Of a stretch of DNA of 64,000 nt, positions 38,174 through 47,081 are shown one piece after another. Positions within the stretch are counted from its first letter, which is position 1. Every line of letters starts with the position of its first letter. Source of the stretch: DASVFB01 sp963815965 (lineage in GTDB: Bacteria; Actinomycetota; Thermoleophilia; Gaiellales; Gaiellaceae); contig CAWFIT010000001.1 of assembly GCA_963815965.1 (NCBI GenBank), forward strand, positions 1,122,117 through 1,186,116, in the 5' to 3' direction. The translations under genes were made by a program, and so were the position numbers. Under the pieces are notes generated by a model, which worked only from the letters and a program-made list of their open reading frames with translations, had not been told where the DNA came from and did no database searches.

Positions 38174-38703
38174 CTACTGAGGCGGCGGCAGCCGGCGCTC
38201 TTGCAGGCGCCGGTTGACGAAGCTCCCGCCCGCCGCGGCCAGGAGCAGGAAGGCCACGCCCGCGAGGATGAGCAGCGGCAGCGGGACTCGAGGCGGCGTC
38301 TGACGGCCCGAGCCACTCGATCGCCGCAGGATGACGCCCTTGTCGACTGCTCTTCGTTTCGGGCCCGCGCTCGCTCGCGAGTCCTGTCCGGCTCGTCGAT
38401 GTCCGGCTCGGCTTCGATGTCGGCGGCCGTTGCCGTTGCCCTTCCGGATCGCAGCGAGCAGGGCGCGCTCGATGTCGTCCTTCGCGCTCGAGTATGATGT
38501 CGACGTCGCTGCGGCAGGTGCTTGAGCGCCTGCCTGTAGCAGGCGGCCGCGGATACGTGTGGTCGATCTGCCGTCGTACCAGTCGTTGATGAGCAGCCTT
38601 CCAGCACGGCGTTGCGGCGGCTGCAGGCGCCGCAGTTGCCGAGCGCCAGGACGAGCCCGGCGAACAGGCGACGAGCAAGAGAGACTTCACGGCGAGCGTG
38701 CAT
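38174..38703 (-). CDS. Secreted, C-terminally anchored protein of unknown function, frameshifted
   Basis: About 175 residues after joining four or more frames. The N-terminus (MHARREVSL with a hydrophobic FAGLVLALG or LLLVACSPG depending on frame) looks like a signal sequence. The middle has a C-x-DHTYP-x-CYRQALKHLPSDVDIIL motif with a few cysteines, and the C-terminal part has one transmembrane segment (LPLLILAGVAFLLLAAAGGS) and an arginine-rich tail. This organisation (signal, small Cys domain, low-complexity linker, anchor) is typical of exported lineage-specific proteins in Thermoleophilia. I cannot give a function. It is upstream of nrdJ on the same strand and divergent from the ligase-like gene. 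Confidence 0.5.
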
Positions 38704-38870
38704 GCTAGTGACCGAGCGGTCTCGCTGCCAGCGGGCAGGGCGAAGGACACGGTGTGGTCGCGACGACTGCTCATCAGGGACGACAGTGGAAATCCTCCGC
38801 TTCGGCTGGCAGTCTCTCCCGTCGCGGTGAGATTCAAATCATCGCCCTGTAAGGGCTTTGTAAACGCTGG

Positions 38871-38876
38871 TAGCGT
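38871..38876 (+). promoter_or_regulatory. Leaderless-type -10 element before the ligase-like gene
   Basis: TAGCGT lies seven bases before ATG 38884. The rest of the 180-base divergent gap (38704-38883) holds nothing else recognised. Confidence 0.45.
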
Positions 38877-38883
38877 CGCGCCG

Positions 38884-40796
38884 ATGCCGGCGCTACCGCT
38901 GCGCGGACGGTCACGTGCGCCTGCACGCCGGTTTCCGCGCGCGTCTTGGCGAGCGCGGGCGCTTCTCGCCTGGGCGCTCTTCTTCGGCGGCGGCGATCGA
39001 CACGAGCCGACTCGCGTGGATCGGCGGCGCCGCCGTGATCGTCGCCGCGCTCGTCTGGCGGCCGCGGCGTTCGACCGGCGCATCGAGCGGCCGCGACTCG
39101 GCCGTGCCGGCGCCGCCTGCTGCTGCCTGCTTTGCCGGGCTTGTCGCTGTGGCAGGGGATCTCGATCGACTGGTCCGTCCAGCCGGATCGCTCGTGGGAC
39201 TACGTCAACCGCGGCCTCGTGTACCTCGCGTTTCTCGTCCTGGGGATGTTCGTCGCTGCGCTCGTCCCTCGTGCGACGCGTGCGGTGGCGTCCGGGCTCG
39301 CCGTCGCTGCTCGCGCTCGTGCTTGGCGTACGCGTTGCTCGCGAAGGGCGTTCCCTCGCTCTATCCGGACTACGGGAGGCTCGCGCGCCTGCGCTCGCCG
39401 GTCGGGTTCTGGAACGCGCTCGCGCTTCTCGGCGACTTCGCGCTCGTGCTCGGGCTGTGGCGCGCGGCGCAGCGGCGATTCGACGGCGTGCTGCTGGTCT
39501 TCGGCGGTGTGCTCACGGTCCTGCTCGCGTACTCGCGCGGCGGCATCGTGATCGCCGTGATCGCGTCGGCGGTCTGGCTCGCGCTCGACCGGCGCCGACT
39601 CGAGGCGTTGCTCGCGCTCGTGATCGGCGGCGGCGCGGCCGGCGTGGTCGCCGGCATCGCGCTCGCGTTCACGGCGTCAGCGACGACGGCCAGTCGCATT
39701 CCGTTCGCGTGCACGACGGGCAGAGTGTTCCTGCTCACCGTCGTCGTCGCCGCGATCGTCGTCGCGTTCGCTCGGGCGAGCAGCGTTGCGACTCGAGCTC
39801 GGCGCGGCGGCGCGCCGCCGCGCGACGGCGATCCTCGTCCGCGGCGATCGTGCTCGCCTGCGCGGTCGGCGTCGTCGCCGTCGCGCTGCACAACGGCGGC
39901 TCGACCCGCGTGACCGCCGCAGGCACTGCACTGCGCGGAGGGTGCGCGCCGGCTCGCGTGCGCGAGCTCCGACGCGCGCCTGGACTGGTGGAAGGAGGCG
40001 TGGCAATCGTTCGAGGACAAGCCTCTGGCAGGCACCGGCGCGGCCTCGTTCGAGCTCTCGCACCGCCTGCACCGCGCCGAGTACACAAGGCCGGTGACCG
40101 AGCCGCACAACTTTGCCTTGCAGGAGTCGGCGAGAACGGGCATCGTCGGCTTCCTGCTGCTCGCAGGCGACGGTGGGCTTCGCCGCGGTTGCCATCCGGC
40201 GTCGCCGGCGCGACGACGCGGCCGTTGCGCTCGCGGTCTGTGCGCTCGCGTATCTCGTGAACATCCTCCTCGATGTCGGCTACGACTTCGTCGCGGTCAG
40301 CGCGCCGTTCTTCACGCTGCTCGGTGTTCTGCTCACGGAGTCGAGCGCGCGCGTCGCTCGTCGCGAGCCCGTCTGGGCGCCGGAACGCTCGCTGCTCGCG
40401 GCGGCGTGCGTCCTCTCGCTTGCGGCGCCGTGGTCGCTCAGCACAAGGTCGACGAGGCGGTTGCGCGGGCAGATCCGGAGCTCGCTGCGAGGCGCACTCG
40501 TGGAATCCCGTCTCCGTCGTGCCTCTCCTGACCGAGGCCGCGCTCGAGGAGTCTGCTGCGGTCACCGCGGTGACGGCCCTGCGGCTCTATCGCCAGGCGG
40601 TCGACACGCAGCCTGAGAACCCGGACGCCTGGGTCGCGCTGGGCCAGTTCCAGCTCGACTGACGACGATCCGTGCGGCGCACTTCCGCTCGCTGAACCAG
40701 GCGTACGCGCTCGACCGGTACAACCCGGTGGTCGCAGTCGACGGCGGCGCGCTCGACGTCGCGCGCGCCAGGGCCCGTAAGGCCGGGTGCGGTTAG
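38884..40796 (+). CDS. O-antigen-ligase-like membrane protein with TPR-like C-terminus, frameshifted
   Basis: About 635 residues with ten or more helices. Helix and loop motifs are WALFFGGGSIDTSRLAWIGG, LSLWQGISIDWSVQPDRSWD, ALLAKGVPSLYPDYGRLARL, SPVGFWNALALLGDFALVLG, VLTVLLAYSRGGIVIAVIAS and the large periplasmic loop AWQSFEDKPLAGTGAASFEL followed by TRPVTEPHNFALQESARTGI. The RLxSPxGFWN and TEPHNxxLQxxxxxG motifs are the Wzy_C/WaaL-ligase landmarks. The C-terminal section (ALRLYRQAVDTQPENPDAWV and NQAYALDRYNPVVAVD) resembles tetratricopeptide repeats. Eight or more indels are present. It probably ligates or polymerises the exported glycan. Confidence 0.75.
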
Positions 40797-40799
40797 CAT
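40794..40799 (+). promoter_or_regulatory. Leaderless-type -10 element before the 40807 gene
   Basis: TAGCAT overlaps the stop of the ligase-like gene and lies seven bases before GTG 40807. Confidence 0.45.
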
Positions 40800-40806
40800 C
40801 GCCGGC

Positions 40807-41866
40807 GTGGACGCGGACGCGATCAGCCTCGAGCAGTTGCAACTTGCGGCGCGGAATCACGGGATGCCGCTCGAGGCGTTGGCGTATCCGATCACCCCGA
40901 TCGGGCTCCACTATCTGCTGATCCACTACGACATCCCGGTGGTCGACGCCGACGCGTGGCGGCTCGCCGTCGACGGTGAGGTCGAGCGCCCGCTGTCGCT
41001 CTCGCTCGACGAACTGCGCGCGCGGCCCGCGATCGAGGTCGCGGCCACGATGGAGTGCGCCGGGAACGGCCGGGCTCGGCTCACGCCGCGCGTCGACAGC
41101 CAGCCGTGGTTGCACGAGGCGGTCGGCACGGGTCTCTGGCGGGGCGTGCGCGTGCGCGACGTGCTCGAGAGCGCCGGGCTTCTCGGCGGCGCGCGGGAAG
41201 TGCTGTTCACCGCGCTCGATCGTGGCGTCGAGGACGACGTCGAGCAGCGCTATCAGCGGAGCCTGCCGCTCGAGGAGGCGCTTCGCGACGATGTGATCCT
41301 CGCGTACGAGCTGAACGGCGTGCCGCTGCCGCCTCAGCACGGGTTCCCGCTGCGGCTGCTCGTTCCCGGCTGGTACGGGATGACAAGCGTCAAGTGGCTG
41401 GCGGGCATCACCGTCCTCGACGTGCCGTTCGAGGGCGCCCAGATGATGCTGCACTACCGCTTGCAACGAGACGAGAACGATCCGGGGACGCCGCTGACGC
41501 GGATGGCGCCGCGGGCGCTCGTGATTCCGCCCGGCATTCCGGAGTTTCACTCGCGCGAACGTTTCGTCGACGCGGGACTCTGCATGTTGCGCGGGCGCGC
41601 CTGGTCCGGCTGGGCTCCGGTCGCCGGCGTGCGCGTGAGCGTCGACGGCGGTGCGACGTGGGACGATGCCGAGCTCGAGCGCGACCTCGATTCGCCGTGG
41701 GCATGGTGCGCGTGGTCGTACGAGTGGCAGGCGACGCCGGGGCGCCACGAGCTCTGCTTCAGGGCGCGTGACGAAGCGGGCAACGAGCAGCCGCTGGAAC
41801 GCCGACTGGAACGTCGGCGGCTACGCGAACAACGCCGTCCACAGCGTTGTCGTCAACGTCTCGTAG
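40807..41866 (+). CDS. Sulfite-oxidase-family molybdopterin oxidoreductase, one frameshift
   Basis: About 353 residues. The Moco domain has YPITPIGLHYLLIHYDIPVV, the Mo-ligating cysteine in AATMECAGNGRARLTPR, VRVRDVLESAGLL, AYELNGVPLPPQHGFPLRLL and VPGWYGMTSVKWLAGI. The second domain (WSGWAPVAGVRVSVDGGATW, AWCAWSYEWQATPGRHELCF) is the usual Ig-like dimerisation domain. One indel near 41797 precedes the true end NADWNVGGYANNAVHSVVVN. No twin-arginine signal or haem domain is visible, so a cytoplasmic sulfite- or sulfoxide-type activity is likely; the substrate is not determined. GTG 40807 has a TAGCAT motif seven bases upstream. Confidence 0.85.
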
Positions 41867-41876
41867 GGACATGGCA

Positions 41877-41901
41877 GGGGTCTGACCCCGGACATGTCCG
41901 G
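41877..41901. terminator. Composite palindrome between convergent genes, likely bidirectional terminator
   Basis: Two palindromes overlap: GGGGT CTG ACCCC (41877-41889) and CCGGACATGTCCGG (41888-41901). They sit in the 41-base gap between the molybdoenzyme stop (41866) and the LytR_C stop (41908). The arrangement suits transcription stopping from both sides. There is no clear T tract, so the call is tentative. Confidence 0.45.
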
Positions 41902-41907
41902 AACGGA

Positions 41908-42411
41908 CTAGTTGCCGACGACGAGGACGATCTGCGCGCCCATCAGCGCGCTGCGGCGCATGCCGTCGAGCGGCGTGACGATCCGCGCGTGCACGTCCCT
42001 CGCGAGGCGCGCCGCCTCGGCGCGGTAGCCGCGGCGGTACATGACGAGCGTTCGCGTCGAGCTCGACTGCTTCTTGGCGTTGCCGACCGACGTGATCCGG
42101 TAGCCGTGCGCGCGCAGGCCGTCGGCCGCGGTGCCGGCCGCACCGGCAGCGCCGCTGCCGTTGAGGACGAGGACGTTGGTCTCTCCGCGGGCGAGCTTCG
42201 CCTTCCCGGGCGGCGTCTCCTTCGGGATGGCCTGCACGCCGGCAACGTTCGCGATCGCTGCCTCGCGGACGCGATGGGCGGCAGACTTGCCGAGGAGCGC
42301 GACGCCGATGGCCACGAGCAGTCCGAGCTCGAGCGCCGCCACCGCACACGCGATGATCGTCGCCGTGCGCCAGCGCGCCGCGTCGATGGTTGGGACGTAC
42401 GACGACTCCAC
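41908..42411 (-). CDS. LytR_C-domain envelope protein
   Basis: An intact 167-residue protein. An N-terminal cytoplasmic tail (VESSYVPTIDAARWRTATII) leads into one helix (ACAVAALELGLLVAIGVALL), then a short linker and the LytR_C fold: ETNVLVLNGSGAAGAAGTAA, DGLRAHGYRITSVGNAKKQS, STRTLVMYRRGYRAEAARLA and a final GAQIVLVVGN. This domain is found alone or after LytR-CpsA-Psr catalytic domains, which attach glycopolymers to peptidoglycan. Here the catalytic part is absent, so an accessory or binding role is inferred. GTG 42411 is divergent from tmk. Confidence 0.85.
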   Translation of the reverse strand: MESSYVPTIDAARWRTATIIACAVAALELGLLVAIGVALLGKSAAHRVREAAIANVAGVQAIPKETPPGKAKLARGETNVLVLNGSGAAGAAGTAADGLRAHGYRITSVGNAKKQSSSTRTLVMYRRGYRAEAARLARDVHARIVTPLDGMRRSALMGAQIVLVVGN

Positions 42412-42442
42412 GGACCGAGTTCGTTCGCCGGGGCGCGTCCGT

Positions 42443-42448
42443 ATCCTC
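42443..42448 (+). promoter_or_regulatory. Leaderless-type -10 element before tmk
   Basis: TATCCT lies nine bases before GTG 42458; the leader would be very short. Confidence 0.4.
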
Positions 42449-42457
42449 CCGCCCAGG

Positions 42458-43056
42458 TGTTCATCACGTTCGAGGGAATCGACGGGAGCGGCAAGTCGAC
42501 GCAGGCCGACCTCCTCGCCCAGGCGCTCCGCGCCGAGGGTCGCGCGGTCGTGGCAACCAGGGAGCCGGGCGGGACGGAGCTCGGCGAGCGCGTCCGCGAC
42601 CTGCTGCTCGGGCACGGCGCCGAGATCACGCCGTGGGCCGAGACCGCGCTGTTCGCAGCGGCCCGCGCGCAGCTCGTCGATGAGGTGATCCATCCCGCCC
42701 TCCGCGACGGCGCCGACGTCGTCTGCGACCGCTACCTCGACTCGTCGCTCGCGTACCAGGGGCTCGCGCGCGGCCTGGGCGTCGACCGCGTGCTCGAGCT
42801 GAACCTCCATGTAACGCGCGGCCTGCTCCCGGATCGCACGTTCCTCCTCGTGCTCGGTGCGAAGGAGGCGGCGAGCCGGGCGCCCGACGATCGCGACCGC
42901 ATCGAGCGGGAGGGCGTCGAGCTCCAGGCGGCGGTCGAGCGCGCCTACGAGGAGCTCGCGACCATGTTCCCGAACCGGATCAAGAAGCTGGACGCAACGC
43001 AGCCCGCCGCCGAGCTGGCGAGAATCGTCAGAGATGAGCTTCGAGAGCTTTCCTGA
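42458..43056 (+). CDS. tmk: Thymidylate kinase
   Basis: This enzyme phosphorylates dTMP to dTDP. The intact 199-residue protein has the P-loop FITFEGIDGSGKSTQADLLA, the DR(Y/H) element VVATREPGGTELGERVRDLL, VVCDRYLDSSLAYQGLARGL (the DRYxxS motif), the FLLVL strand and a lid-like segment in SRAPDDRDRIEREGVE. GTG 42458 starts directly at the core strand, as in most family members. It overlaps holB by 23 bases. The tmk-holB pairing is common in bacteria. Confidence 0.95.
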
Positions 43057-44116
43057 GCAGGAGGAGGCCAAGCGCCTGCTCACCGCCGCGCTCGCAGATG
43101 GGCCGGCGCACGCCTATCTCTTCCACGGGCCGCCCGGGGTCGGCAAGCGTCGCGCGGCAACGGCATTCGCCGGCGCCGTGATCGGCGACGCCGGCCGCGT
43201 CGCCCGCAAGACGCATCCCGACCTCTACGAGCTGGAGCCCGTGGGGGACCAGGTGCTGATCGACGAGATCCGCGGACTCCGCCGCGACTTGCACATGCGG
43301 CCGTTCGAGGCGTCGCACCGCGTGTACGTGATCCTCGATGCGCACACGATGAACGAGGCCGCCGCGGACGCGCTGCTCAAGGACCTCGAGGAGCCTCCGG
43401 AGTACGCCGTCATCGTGCTGATCGCCGACGACCTCGGGCCGCTGCCGGAGACGATCCTTTCGCGTTGCCAGCTCGTCCCGTTCCGCAGGCTGTCGGAGGC
43501 GGCGGTGCGCGCCGAGCTCCTGCAGCGTGCGCCGGAGCTCGACGCCGACGAGGCTGCGGCGATCACGCATCTCGCCGCCGGCCGCCTCGACAGGCTCGAG
43601 CGGCTGCTCGATCCCGAGGGGCGCAATCGCCGAGATGTCCTCCTCGACGTTGCGCGAAGCGTGTACGCCGCCGACGCCTTCGACGCAGGTGAGGCGGCGC
43701 GGACGCTCCTCGAAGGGATCAAGGCGCGCGGCGCAGAGGCGCGCGCCGAGGCGGAGGAGGCCGTCGAGGCGTTGGAGCTGACCGCGCGCGAAGCCGAGCA
43801 GCGCGTGAAGCGGGCGCAGCGCCGCGCGGAGCGCGAGGAGCTGCTCGCGTCGCTCGACGAGCTCGCGTGGTGGTACCGCGACCTGATCGCCGTCGCCGTC
43901 GGCGCCGAGGGCGCGGTCGTGCATTCCGATCGGCTCGAACGGCTCGCCGAGGACGCGTCGCGCGAGCGCATCCCGGCCGCAGAGGCGGCGTGCGAGCACG
44001 TACGCGAGACGTGGCGCGCGTTCGAGGAGTTCAACATCGCCCCGCAGCTCGCGCTGGACGCATTGTTCGTGCGCCTGCGAGGTGAGCTCGGCGGCGTCGC
44101 GGCTCCGGTGGGCTAG
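43034..44116 (+). CDS. holB: DNA polymerase III delta' subunit
   Basis: A clamp-loader subunit. The intact 360-residue protein has the AAA+ P-loop AHAYLFHGPPGVGKRRAATA, the EIRGLRRDLHMRPFEASHRV strand, VYVILDAHTMNEAAADALLK (Walker B-like), DLEEPPEYAVIVLIADDLGP and the SRC sensor in ETILSRCQLVPFRRL. The three-cysteine zinc module of E. coli delta' is absent; only the SRC cysteine remains there. A long coiled-coil-like C-terminal part (EAEEAVEALELTAREAEQRV) follows. ATG 43034 lies inside tmk. The last base of the stop is the first base of the next GTG. Confidence 0.9.
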   Translation: MSFESFPEQEEAKRLLTAALADGPAHAYLFHGPPGVGKRRAATAFAGAVIGDAGRVARKTHPDLYELEPVGDQVLIDEIRGLRRDLHMRPFEASHRVYVILDAHTMNEAAADALLKDLEEPPEYAVIVLIADDLGPLPETILSRCQLVPFRRLSEAAVRAELLQRAPELDADEAAAITHLAAGRLDRLERLLDPEGRNRRDVLLDVARSVYAADAFDAGEAARTLLEGIKARGAEARAEAEEAVEALELTAREAEQRVKRAQRRAEREELLASLDELAWWYRDLIAVAVGAEGAVVHSDRLERLAEDASRERIPAAEAACEHVRETWRAFEEFNIAPQLALDALFVRLRGELGGVAAPVG

Positions 44117-44572
44117 TGCGGCTCTCGGCGAAGGCCGACTACGCACTGCGCGCGACTGTCGAGCTGGCGTCGCACGGCGAAGGGCACGTCAAGGCCGAGG
44201 CGCTCGCGCGTGCGCAGTCGGTGCCGCTGCGCTTTCTCGAGCACATCCTCCTCGACCTGAAGCACGCCGGGATCGTCGCGAGCCAGCGCGGCGCGGAGGG
44301 CGGCTACTGGCTCGCGCGCCCGCCGCGGCGAGATCTCGCTCGCGGACGTGATCCGAGCCGTCGAAGGCCCGCTCGCGAACGTCCGCGGCGTGCGGCCCGA
44401 GGAGCTCGAGTACGAAGGTGTCGCGAATCCGCTCCGCGACGTCTTCATCGCGCTGCGCGCGAACGTCCGCGCCGTGCTCGAGGAGGTGACGCTCGCGGAC
44501 GTCGCGGCGGACGAGCTACCCGACCGAGTGCGCGAGCTCGTCCGCGACCCGGACGCCTGGTCGCCGCATTAG
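44116..44572 (+). CDS. Rrf2-family transcriptional regulator without cysteines, one frameshift
   Basis: About 152 residues. The winged-helix part is VRLSAKADYALRATVELASH, ALARAQSVPLRFLEHILLDL (recognition helix) and KHAGIVASQRGAEGGYWLAR, then after an indel near 44340 ISLADVIRAVEGPLANVRG. A helical C-terminus (LRDVFIALRANVRAVLEEVT) mediates dimerisation. There are no cysteines, so it cannot bind an Fe-S cluster as IscR or NsrR do; CymR-type Rrf2 proteins also lack them and control sulfur metabolism. Its 3' end overlaps the convergent cysA by 57 bases. Together these suggest that it regulates sulfate uptake, but that is inference. Confidence 0.85.
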
Positions 44573-45496
44573 CCGCGCGTAGACGATCTGCCCGCGCGCG
44601 AGCTCGAGGCGCTCCGCCTCGTCGTGCGTGATCTGCGCGTCGAAGCGCTCGCCGTCGCCGAGGACGAGCTGCACCCGCACCTCGAAGCCGAGATACGCGA
44701 TGCGCTCGACGAGCGCCTCCTCGGCGCCGTCCTCGGGGAGTGCCCCGAGCACGACGTCGTGCGGCCGGACGAGGTCGCCGCGAAACTTCGTCGCCTCGCC
44801 GACGAACGTGAGCACGAACTCGTTCGCGGGACGCTCGTAGAGGTCCTGCGGCGTCCCGATCTGCTCGACCCGGCCATGGTTCACGAGCACGATGTGGTCG
44901 GCGATCTGCATCGCCTCCTCCTGGTCGTGCGTCACGAACACCGTCGTCACGTGCACCTCGTCGTGGAGCCGGCGCAGCCACTCACGTAGCTCCTGCCGCA
45001 CGCGCGCGTCGAGCGCGCCGAACGGTTCGTCGAGCAGCAGCACCTCCGGCTCGACCGCGAGCGCACGCGCAAGCGCCATCCGCTGGCGCTGCCCGCCCGA
45101 GAGCTGTGCGGGATAGCGCTTGCCGAGCCCCTCGAGCTGTACGAGCTCGAGCAGCTCGTGCACGCGATCGCGGATCTCAGCTTTCGGACGCCGCCGCACG
45201 GTCAACCCGAACGCGACGTTGTCGGCGACCGTCATGTGCTTGAACGGCGCGTAGTGCTGGAAGACGAAGCCGACGCCGCGCTGCTGCGGCCGCAGCTGCG
45301 TCGCCTCGCGTCCGGAGATGAACACGTCGCCGGCGTCGGGCTTCTCGAGCCCGGCGATCACGCGCAGGAGCGTCGACTTGCCGGAGCCGCTCGGCCCGAG
45401 CAACGCCATCAGCGCCCCGCTCGGCACGTCCACCGAGACGTCGTCGAGCGCGACGAACTCGCCGAACCGCTTCGTCACGTTGCGGGCAGAGATCAC
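44516..45496 (-). CDS. cysA: Sulfate/thiosulfate ABC transporter ATPase
   Basis: An intact 326-residue ATPase. It has Walker A LLGPSGSGKSTLLRVIAGLE, EATQLRPQQRGVGFVFQHYA, the signature AQLSGGQRQRMALARALAVE, Walker B EVLLLDEPFGALDARVRQEL, the H-loop TTVFVTHDQEEAMQIADHIV and a C-terminal TOBE-like extension beginning EFVLTFVGEATKFRG. The GTG start at 45496 overlaps the cysW stop (GTGA). The FVGEATKFRG block is the CysA signature that separates it from spermidine and maltose ATPases. It energises the CysT-CysW pore. Confidence 0.93.
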   Translation of the reverse strand: MISARNVTKRFGEFVALDDVSVDVPSGALMALLGPSGSGKSTLLRVIAGLEKPDAGDVFISGREATQLRPQQRGVGFVFQHYAPFKHMTVADNVAFGLTVRRRPKAEIRDRVHELLELVQLEGLGKRYPAQLSGGQRQRMALARALAVEPEVLLLDEPFGALDARVRQELREWLRRLHDEVHVTTVFVTHDQEEAMQIADHIVLVNHGRVEQIGTPQDLYERPANEFVLTFVGEATKFRGDLVRPHDVVLGALPEDGAEEALVERIAYLGFEVRVQLVLGDGERFDAQITHDEAERLELARGQIVYARLMRRPGVRVADELAHSVG

Positions 45497-46275
45497 GTGC
45501 TCTCCTCTCGTGGCCGGAACATCGTCATCAGAAGCAAGGTGGCGATTGCGATCATCGCGAGCAGCACGGACGCGGCGTACGCACCGGTGATGTCGTAGTT
45601 GTCGTAGCTGTCCTGCACGAGCAGCGTCATGGTCTGCGTCTTGCCCTCGATGTTCCCGGACACGACGCGCACGGCGCCGTACTCCCCGATCGCGCGCGCG
45701 GTCGTCAGGATCACGCCGTACGCGACCGCCCAGCGGATCGCCGGCAACGTGACGCGGCGGAACGTCGCGAACGCGCCCGCGCCGAGCGTCGCGGCGGCTT
45801 CCTCCTGGTCGGTGCCGATCTCGCGCAACACGGGCACGACTTCGCGCACGACGAACGGCAGCGAGACGAAGATCGTCGCGAGGACCATCGCCGGCGTTGC
45901 GAAGAGCACCTGGAACGGCAGCGACCCGAGCCAGCCGTCGCGGCCGTAGAGCAGGACGATCGAGAGGCCGACGACGACCGGCGAGAGCGCGAGCGGCAGG
46001 TCGACGACGGCGTTGAGCACGCCTTTGCCGGGGAAGCGGTGACGCACGATCGCCAGCGCGCAGACGACGCCGAAGACCGTGTTCAGCGGGACAGCAATTG
46101 CGGCGATCTTCAACGTGAGCCAGAACGCGTGCTTCGCGTCCGGCGTCGTCACCGCGTCCCACGCAGGCCCGACGCCGTGCTCGAACGTGCGCCAGAAGAC
46201 GAGCCCGACCGGCACGAGCAGGATCGCCGCGAGGTACGCGAGCACCCCGACTCGGAGGCTAATCCTGGCGATCAT
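45493..46275 (-). CDS. cysW: Sulfate ABC transporter permease CysW
   Basis: An intact 260-residue permease with six helices. Motifs are VGVLAYLAAILLVPVGLVFW, VTTPDAKHAFWLTLKIAAIA, VNTVFGVVCALAIVRHRFPG-like, DLPLALSPVVVGLSIVLLYG, EEAAATLGAGAFATFRRVTL (the EAA loop contacting CysA) and ARAIGEYGAVRVVSGNIEG. The GEYGAV motif and the IEGKTQTMTLLV stretch are typical of CysW. The ATG at 46275 overlaps the cysT end by 17 bases. Confidence 0.93.
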   Translation of the reverse strand: MIARISLRVGVLAYLAAILLVPVGLVFWRTFEHGVGPAWDAVTTPDAKHAFWLTLKIAAIAVPLNTVFGVVCALAIVRHRFPGKGVLNAVVDLPLALSPVVVGLSIVLLYGRDGWLGSLPFQVLFATPAMVLATIFVSLPFVVREVVPVLREIGTDQEEAAATLGAGAFATFRRVTLPAIRWAVAYGVILTTARAIGEYGAVRVVSGNIEGKTQTMTLLVQDSYDNYDITGAYAASVLLAMIAIATLLLMTMFRPREEST

Positions 46276-47081
46276 GCCTCGTCGCCCAGCGGCGGAGCGC
46301 GCCGACCAGGAGCAGGGTCGCGAACGAGATCAGAAGCAAGACAAGTGACAGCGCGGCCGCGCCCGCCGCGTCGTTCGACTGGATGCGTCCGAAGATGTAG
46401 ACGGACGCCATCTCGGTCTTGAACGGCAGGTTCCCCGAGATGAGCACGACGGCGCCGAACTCGCCGACAGCGCGCGCGAAGGCGAGCGCGACGCCGGAGA
46501 GGATCGCCGGCAGCAGGTTCGGGAACACGATGCGGCGGAAGATCGCCGTCGAGCGCGCACCGAGCGACGCCGCGGCCTCCTCCATCTCCGTGTCGAGCTC
46601 GAGCAGCACGGGCTGCACGGTGCGCACGACGAACGGCAGCGTCACGAAGAGGAGCGCGACGAGCACGCCGGCGCGCGTGTACGCGAGGTTGATCCCCGAG
46701 GAACCGCGCGGTCCGTAGAGCGCGAGCAGCGTCAGGCCGGCGACGATCGTCGGCAGCGCGAACGGCAGGTCGATCACCGCGTTGACGATCCGCTTGCCGC
46801 GAAAGTCGTCGCGCACGAGCACCCACGCAGTCGCGGTGCCGACGACGGCGTTCACGAGCGCGACCGCCAGCGCAAGCCCGAGCGTGAGCTTGAGCGCCGA
46901 GACGCGCCTCGCGGTTCGTGACGGCGTGCTCGAAGTTGCCGGCCTCCGCCGCGAGCGCCGCGAGCGGAAGCAGGACGACGAGGCTGAGGTAGCCGACGAT
47001 GAATCCGCCGCCGGCGACCTCGGCGAACCGAGGAGTGCGGACCGCCGCGGGTACGCGGACGGCGGCGGCGTCAACCGCCAA
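46259..47081 (-). CDS. cysT: Sulfate ABC transporter permease CysT, one frameshift
   Basis: About 274 residues. TTG 47081 is the only plausible start, inside the sbp end (LAVDAAAVRVPAAVRTPRFA). The first helix is GGGFIVGYLSLVVLLPLAAL. One indel near 46910 changes frame; the rest reads LKLTLGLALAVALVNAVVGT, AWVLVRDDFRGKRIVNAVID, LPFALPTIVAGLTLLALYGP, METEAAASLGARSTAIFRRI-like (EAA loop), ARAVGEFGAVVLISGNLPFK and SFATLLLVGALRRWATRHDR. Partner of CysW in the transmembrane pore. Confidence 0.9.
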
